Under the pieces are notes generated by a model that ran no database searches, had not been told where the DNA came from, and was given only the letters and a program-made list of their open reading frames with translations. Shown one piece after another: positions 31,866 through 36,159 of a stretch of DNA of 36,159 bases. The first letter of the stretch is position 1; the number at the start of each line of letters is the position of its first letter. The translations under genes and the position numbers were made by a program. The stretch is from DATFHX01 sp035247945 (GTDB lineage: Bacteria; Patescibacteriota; Saccharimonadia; Saccharimonadales; Saccharimonadaceae), in the NCBI GenBank assembly GCA_035247945.1, contig DATFHX010000009.1, forward strand, positions 1 to 36,159. The letters are read 5' to 3'.

Positions 31866-32096
31866 ATAATAAGTCTCCTTTGAAATCTTCTTTAAAACTC
31901 ATCGTCTACAGTTCAGTCTGTCATTGGATCAAGCCACACTACATCCGAAATGGATATGCCGATATCCCCTCTAATCTAGGTTCCTTGATATAATCTTCCA
32001 GCACCAGCCTCAGAATAATTGACTTGGAGCGTCAGTACCTTTTTGCAAATGTCGAACGCACCAATTTTAACAACCACCATAGGTAGTCGGCCCATT
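31866..32096 (-). other. 231-base intergenic region between gatB and galU
   Basis: No recognisable riboswitch or RNA gene. On the minus strand there is a 34-codon ATG frame (32080 to 31976, MVVVKIGAFDICKK...) without a Shine-Dalgarno, and a small hairpin GGATAT-CGGC-ATATCC. A promoter for galU must lie here, but no -10/-35 pair stands out. The region is long for this window, so an unrecognised leader or small RNA is possible. Confidence 0.4.
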
Positions 32097-33551
32097 CTAC
32101 AGACGCTCCTTAATGAGTTTCTGGGCAAGCGCAGGATTTGCCTTGCCCTGTGACTTCTTCATAATCTGTCCTACAAGGTATCCTATAGCCTTTTCTTTTC
32201 CGGCTTTTATGTCATCAAGAGATTTTTGGCTGGCCGGATCCGCAAGTACTTCATCAACAATTGCTGCAATTGCAGATTCATCACTTACCTGCAGAAGATT
32301 TTTCCGCTCAGCAATTTCTCGCGGAGAATCATTTGACGTGAGCAAGTCAAGAAATATTTCTTTAGCCGCGGTACTGCTGAGTTCGTTCTTTTCAACCATT
32401 CTAGCAAGCTCAATAAAACTCTCCGGAGTTAAATCTAACTTGATCTCGTCAGCAACCGCCGTATCGTCGGTCGCATGGCCAAGTGCACTTGCGAACCAGT
32501 ATGATACCCGCCTTGCGATTGAAGCGCCTGCCTTATCTTGGATATACGCAATAAGCTCAGCATACTCTCTCGTCGCAAGCAATGAGTCGACAACCGATCG
32601 ATCCATTTCTAACACTACCCACTTCTCGCGGTATGCTGGCGGAAGCATCGGCACCTGAGCTTGAATCTCTTCAATTTCCTCGTCAGTTAGAACAATCGGC
32701 GGAATATCAGCATCGGGCATATAGCGATAATCTTGAGCATCCTCTTTCGAACGCTGTGAATTAGTAACCATCTTGGCGTCATCCCAGCCTCGAGTCTCTT
32801 GGACTACCTTCTCGCCTTTTTCCAATAACGACACCTGTCTTTGAAACTCGTACTCCGCAGCCTTCTCTACGCTTCGGAACGAGTTAAGGTTCTTCACTTC
32901 TGCACGAGTTCCCAGGACATCACTACCCTTAAGAGCAATTGAAATGTTTACATCGAATCGCATGTTGCCATGATAAAGATCACCATGCGTGACTCCAGCG
33001 TATGTCATAAGACGGTGAAGTTCAGATGCGTAAGCCTTTGCTTCTTGTGGTGAGTGGATGTCCGGCTCTGATACAATCTCAATGAGTGGCGTTCCCGCAC
33101 GGTTTAAATCAACAAGACTATAGTCAGCATAATGAGTTAGCTTACCTGCATCCTCCTCCATGTGAGCGTGATGTATTCGCACCCGGACTTCAGATCCATC
33201 ATCAAGGGGGGCGTCAATGTATCCAGCCTCAATAATAGGGTTATACATCTGGGTAGTCTGATAACCCTTAGGCAGATCTGGATAAAAATAGTGCTTGCGG
33301 TCAAATCTACTGACTCGAGCGATCGGCGCGTTTAACGCTTTTCCGGCACGAATCGCTAAGTTTACCGCTTCGCGGTTAAGGATTGGGAGCATGCCCGGGA
33401 GCCCGTAATCGATTGGACTAACTACACTATTTGGCGACTTTCCTCGCGCATCATTATTAGCACCGCTAAATAGTTTCGTATCCGTCGCCAGCTGAACATG
33501 GCACTCGATTCCAATTGTCATCTCATATTTATTTAAAATCTCTTCAGTCAT
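32097..33551 (-). CDS. gatB: Aspartyl/glutamyl-tRNA amidotransferase subunit B
   Basis: 484 residues, standard GatB. It phosphorylates Glu-tRNA-Gln (and Asp-tRNA-Asn) and amidates it with ammonia delivered from GatA. The signature GIECHVQLATDTKLFSG (14-30) and the region FDRKHYFYPDLPKGYQ (83-98) are present; the C-terminal YqeY-like tail domain (about 370-484) ends KANPALAQKLIKERL. ATG at 33549-33551, one base after the stop of the membrane HEPN-like gene. Its presence implies that Gln-tRNA is made by transamidation. Confidence 0.98.
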   Translation of the reverse strand: MTEEILNKYEMTIGIECHVQLATDTKLFSGANNDARGKSPNSVVSPIDYGLPGMLPILNREAVNLAIRAGKALNAPIARVSRFDRKHYFYPDLPKGYQTTQMYNPIIEAGYIDAPLDDGSEVRVRIHHAHMEEDAGKLTHYADYSLVDLNRAGTPLIEIVSEPDIHSPQEAKAYASELHRLMTYAGVTHGDLYHGNMRFDVNISIALKGSDVLGTRAEVKNLNSFRSVEKAAEYEFQRQVSLLEKGEKVVQETRGWDDAKMVTNSQRSKEDAQDYRYMPDADIPPIVLTDEEIEEIQAQVPMLPPAYREKWVVLEMDRSVVDSLLATREYAELIAYIQDKAGASIARRVSYWFASALGHATDDTAVADEIKLDLTPESFIELARMVEKNELSSTAAKEIFLDLLTSNDSPREIAERKNLLQVSDESAIAAIVDEVLADPASQKSLDDIKAGKEKAIGYLVGQIMKKSQGKANPALAQKLIKERL

Positions 33552-33552
33552 A

Positions 33553-33972
33553 TCAGATTGCTCCTACATCTTTCAGCGCCTGCTTAAATGCAGCTAAAGC
33601 ACGCCGCGTATCATCGTATCCAATTCTCACATCGGGTTCGTGTGCAACTTGATTGCGCAGTTTATGCGCAGTCCAGACCGCATTCGCATTACTCCATGTC
33701 GAACGCACCGCCTTCATACGCTCACCCATCGTCTCACCTCTCACTCCTCGCTCTCTCAGCGCCTGATCGAGAAGCTTATCCGCGTTCAAGATACAAAGAT
33801 GATACGAAGATTCCTCATCCCGCTTTAACTGGTTCTCTATAGTGAGCCATTTACTACGGTATTTATCCACATCTAGTTGCGTGGATCCCTTACGAGTTAG
33901 CGTAATGACAACTATCAATAGTCCACCAATTATAAGGACGCCCGCAAAAACTCCAAAGAAGGTTGCGTCCAT
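33553..33972 (-). CDS. Membrane-anchored HEPN-like protein inside the gat operon
   Basis: 139 residues, no named family recognised. One N-terminal membrane helix (about 5-26) is followed by an all-helical cytoplasmic domain (35-139). That domain carries RNQVAH at 106-111, an R-x4-H motif at the start of a helix, typical of HEPN nucleotide- or RNA-acting domains, after HLCILNADKLLDQALRERG, a typical HEPN first helix. The gene begins directly after the gatA stop and ends one base before gatB, so it is co-expressed with the amidotransferase. RNase activity is possible by motif; the R-x4-H spacing fits, but the conserved Asn after Arg is followed by Gln rather than Arg. A passive scaffold role is equally possible. 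Confidence 0.7.
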   Translation of the reverse strand: MDATFFGVFAGVLIIGGLLIVVITLTRKGSTQLDVDKYRSKWLTIENQLKRDEESSYHLCILNADKLLDQALRERGVRGETMGERMKAVRSTWSNANAVWTAHKLRNQVAHEPDVRIGYDDTRRALAAFKQALKDVGAI

Positions 33973-35376
33973 CTAAACTGCCTCCTCTAACGACCCAGCA
34001 AGAGCAAGAAGTGCGGCGTCGCTACGCTTATCTCCTATAATTTGAACACCAATAGGTAACCCAGTAGCACTCACGCCAGCCGGCACACTTATAGCAGGAA
34101 GACCCGCAAGACTTGGAGGTACAGTCATAATATCAGCAAGATACATCTTCACAGGATCGTCGGTATTTTCCCCGAGACCAAAAGCAGGTGTTGGTGCAAC
34201 AGGTCCAACGAGCGCGTCATATTCTTTAAATAGGTCTTGATAGGCCTGAATGAGCAGTGTACGCGCCTTCTGCGCCTGCTGATAGTACGCATCAAAGAAA
34301 CCACTCGACAGTACGTAGCTCCCGATCATGATACGTCGTTTATTCTCTGCTACAAACCCCTCACCTCGACTTCTTCCGTAAAGTTCGGCGAGCGTCTTTA
34401 CGTCATTTGAGCGATACCCGTAGCGAATACCATCATATCGAGCAAGATTACTACTAATCTCCGCAGGCACAATAATGTAATACATTGCGAGTGCGTGTTT
34501 TGCTATAGGAAGATCCACCTCGTCAACTATATGGCCGGCATTGCGAAGTTTATCGACATATTCATTGATACGATTACGCACATCCTCATCAACATCGTCG
34601 GTCATAAAGTCTCGAATAAGACCAATTTTTTGTCGAGGTTTCGATGCAACTGGAGTAAAGAAGTCAGGAAGAGAGGTCATGTCGCGAGGATCGCGGCCAC
34701 TCATAACATCCATGATAAGCTCAGCATCTTTGGCGTCATGCGTGAAACAACCTATTGTATCCGTGCTACTCGCCATAGCCACGACACCGAATCGACTTAC
34801 CGTACCGTATGTAGGCTTTACGCCGACAACACCGTTAAAGCTCGCAGGTTGTCGAATTGATCCACCCGTATCTGTTCCAAGAGCAAATGGCACTACGTCC
34901 AGAGCGGTAATAACAGCAGATCCACCACTACTTCCACCAGCAACCTTTGTGCGATCAGTGGCGTTGAGCGTTGGCCCAAATGCCGAGTTCTCTGTACTAC
35001 CACCATGTGCAAACGCGTCAAGGTTTGCCTTGCCTATACAGATAGCGCCCGCTGCTTCAAGCTTCTCAATCGCCGTTGCCTGAAGGGGAGCATTAAAATC
35101 TTGTAGCATCCTACTTGCAGCCGTAGTTGGAGCGCCAAATGCAAGAAAGTTATCCTTGGCGACAAAAGGAACTCCCGCAAGAGGTCCCACCTCTTCACCT
35201 TTTGCAATTCGAGCATCAATCTCATTTGCACGTTCGAGGGCACGATCAGAGGTTAAACTAAGCAGTGCGTGAAAGGACTCGCTTTGCTCCGCCTTCTCAA
35301 TAGCCTGGGCAATTACATCACGCGCACTCACGTGTCGACTTTTTACATTATCAACAATTGTCTGAATATGGCTCAC
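33973..35376 (-). CDS. gatA: Aspartyl/glutamyl-tRNA amidotransferase subunit A
   Basis: 467 residues, standard GatA. It is the amidase that releases ammonia from Gln or Asn for GatB. The Ser-cisSer-Lys triad is at Lys74 (VAKDNF), Ser149 (AGGSSGGSA) and Ser173 (TDTGGSIRQPAS), with family spacing. GTG start (35374-35376) lies three bases after the gatC stop with no separate ribosome site, so translation is coupled. Confidence 0.98.
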   Translation of the reverse strand: MSHIQTIVDNVKSRHVSARDVIAQAIEKAEQSESFHALLSLTSDRALERANEIDARIAKGEEVGPLAGVPFVAKDNFLAFGAPTTAASRMLQDFNAPLQATAIEKLEAAGAICIGKANLDAFAHGGSTENSAFGPTLNATDRTKVAGGSSGGSAVITALDVVPFALGTDTGGSIRQPASFNGVVGVKPTYGTVSRFGVVAMASSTDTIGCFTHDAKDAELIMDVMSGRDPRDMTSLPDFFTPVASKPRQKIGLIRDFMTDDVDEDVRNRINEYVDKLRNAGHIVDEVDLPIAKHALAMYYIIVPAEISSNLARYDGIRYGYRSNDVKTLAELYGRSRGEGFVAENKRRIMIGSYVLSSGFFDAYYQQAQKARTLLIQAYQDLFKEYDALVGPVAPTPAFGLGENTDDPVKMYLADIMTVPPSLAGLPAISVPAGVSATGLPIGVQIIGDKRSDAALLALAGSLEEAV

Positions 35377-35379
35377 GTT

Positions 35380-35670
35380 CTATAACACTTTCGGCACTTT
35401 AACTTGATGATCTAGTGATTCTGAAGTCAACGCAAGAAGCTGCTCCCTATGCACCGTTTCTTCGACAACTTTGTCGTCACGCCAAACATTTTCTAATCCC
35501 GTTACTTGATAAGTCGGAATCACCCCTTCGGTGTCTAGTTCATTTAGTTGATGAATGTAGGTCAAAATAGTACTGATGTCTGTCGTTAGAGCGTCAGCTT
35601 CACCATCTGCAAGCTGCAGGCCACTAAGCTGCGCTAAGCGCATTACATCATCACGAGAAACGGTAGTCAT
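35380..35670 (-). CDS. gatC: Aspartyl/glutamyl-tRNA amidotransferase subunit C
   Basis: 96 residues, normal for GatC, the small belt-like subunit that holds GatA and GatB together. Recognised by VMRLAQLSGLQL near the start, the ILTYIHQLNELDTEGV helix (35-50) and PTYQVTGLENVWRDD. It leads the operon gatC-gatA-HEPN-like-gatB. TATAAT (35677-35682, minus) ends six bases before the ATG with no Shine-Dalgarno, so the whole operon transcript appears leaderless. Confidence 0.95.
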   Translation of the reverse strand: MTTVSRDDVMRLAQLSGLQLADGEADALTTDISTILTYIHQLNELDTEGVIPTYQVTGLENVWRDDKVVEETVHREQLLALTSESLDHQVKVPKVL

Positions 35671-35789
35671 ACACCTATTATACCCTATTTCAGAAAGTCA
35701 TCTAGTCACAGCAATTCTACTTATCCTTGCATATTACGAGAATCCGTTGCAGAATATAGAAGTATCAACCTCGACATCAAGGAGGAGTT

Positions 35790-36159
35790 GTGCCTTTCGG
35801 CAAAGACCCATATAGGGGTCCAGCTCAAAGTCAACTTCGCTCAGCCGAGCAGAGTCGTGCAAAAGTTGGTAAAGCCTTAGAGGCTGAGCCCAGGAACCCT
35901 GATGACGCTCGAAAAAAAGCGCTCTCAGCTGAACGTGACCTTGTTCGGGCCCGAGACTACGCCAACAACGCCGTCACCCAGGCTGAGGCTTACGTTAAAA
36001 ATGCCTACGGGCGGCGAGAAAAAACAGAAGCCGACGAGCTACTCAAAAAAGCACGAGAAGTCGCCAAGTCCTGTCAGGATAGCTATACCGTACTTGAGGC
36101 GCTCAAGGATCCACGCAATCGGTCTCGGCAGAGAAATCTTGCCGACCTTCTAAAAGAGA
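35790..36159 (+). CDS. Orphan charged helical protein, N-terminal part (cut by window end)
   Basis: The GTG at 35790 follows AAGGAGG with a suitable gap and opens a frame of 123 codons that is still open at the window edge. It begins VPFGKDPYRGPAQSQLRSAE and continues with Ala/Glu/Lys/Arg-rich helices (ALSAERDLVRARDYANNAV; ADELLKKAREVAKSCQDSY). The pattern suggests an all-helical bundle or coiled coil; one Cys only. No family recognised. It is divergent from gatC, with a 119-base gap in which TTGCAT (35727) and GAATAT are weak promoter candidates. It shares the ribosome-site type and codon flavour of the other orphan genes. Confidence 0.65.
   Translation, partial: MPFGKDPYRGPAQSQLRSAEQSRAKVGKALEAEPRNPDDARKKALSAERDLVRARDYANNAVTQAEAYVKNAYGRREKTEADELLKKAREVAKSCQDSYTVLEALKDPRNRSRQRNLADLLKE

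Noticed and set aside
31976..32080. 34-codon minus-strand frame after gatB as a gene
   Set aside because: No Shine-Dalgarno, no promoter and no recognisable motif; kept only as a note in the intergenic entry.
1..36159. UGA recoding as in Gracilibacteria/Absconditabacteria
   Set aside because: Core genes contain no in-frame TGA, and TGA ends several of them at the expected family length.
1..36159. CRISPR arrays, tRNA genes, rRNA genes, transposases
   Set aside because: No regularly spaced repeats, no cloverleaf with TTCRA arm and no transposase-like frame were seen on reading both strands; a tRNAscan or CRISPR search was not possible here.

Overview
The window reads as a compact bacterial chromosome segment of Candidate Phyla Radiation type, most likely Saccharibacteria (TM7). 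This is inferred from gene content: a small DUF5665 membrane protein beside dnaE, a PBP1A-like protein with a long basic N-terminus, GatCAB, an isolated PilB ATPase, a secreted HNH nuclease, an NAD-type malic enzyme and many very short intergenic gaps. TGA works as a normal stop (for example at the end of the penicillin-binding protein), which argues against the UGA-recoding CPR lineages. I see no rRNA, tRNA, CRISPR array or transposase.

Layout. 1-1971: 5' part of a phospho-sugar mutase gene and tyrS (minus). 2084-4759: bifunctional peptidoglycan synthase (plus), facing a minus-strand block across a perfect 18-bp terminator stem. 4838-12115: PIN-TRAM protein (YacL-like), radA, a membrane-anchored HExxH protein, clpC under a perfect CIRCE operator, and nusA behind a terminator-like leader hairpin. 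12322-14946 (plus): a two-gene orphan membrane module, FKBP and AlkD-like genes, and an orphan helical protein. 15026-17008: two small membrane protein families (DUF378, DUF308), Hsp20 and a NUDIX hydrolase. 17018-20873: secreted HNH nuclease, M1 aminopeptidase, RNase HII. 20959-22641: three orphan genes around rplS. 22716-26516: malic enzyme, pilB, SpoU methyltransferase, another orphan. 26580-31865: dnaE, two small membrane proteins, galU. 32097-35670: gatC-gatA-(membrane HEPN-like gene)-gatB. 35790-end: a further orphan gene, cut by the window.

Two patterns stand out. First, at least ten conserved genes have a -10 hexamer only 6-9 bases before the start codon and no Shine-Dalgarno sequence, which predicts leaderless mRNAs. 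Second, eight small genes of unrecognised family (12322, 12927, 14389, 20959, 21491, 22495, 26070, 35790) look different: most have recognisable promoters, several of them strong; nearly all have real 5' leaders with Shine-Dalgarno sites; most have GC-rich hairpins behind them; and their codon choice is by eye more CTG/AGG-rich. They sit in gaps between core genes, mostly on the opposite strand to neighbours. They look like dispersed single-gene insertions and are the best candidates for undescribed biology here. The membrane-anchored HEPN-like protein inside the gatCAB operon and the HExxH protein overlapping clpC are the other leading candidates.

Functionally, the core genes cover translation (tyrS, rplS, gatCAB), transcription (nusA), replication and repair (dnaE, radA, rnhB, alkD-like), proteostasis (clpC, hsp20, FKBP), cell wall and sugar nucleotides (PBP, galU, sugar mutase) and scavenging (HNH nuclease, aminopeptidase), which fits a reduced, host-dependent fermentative cell.
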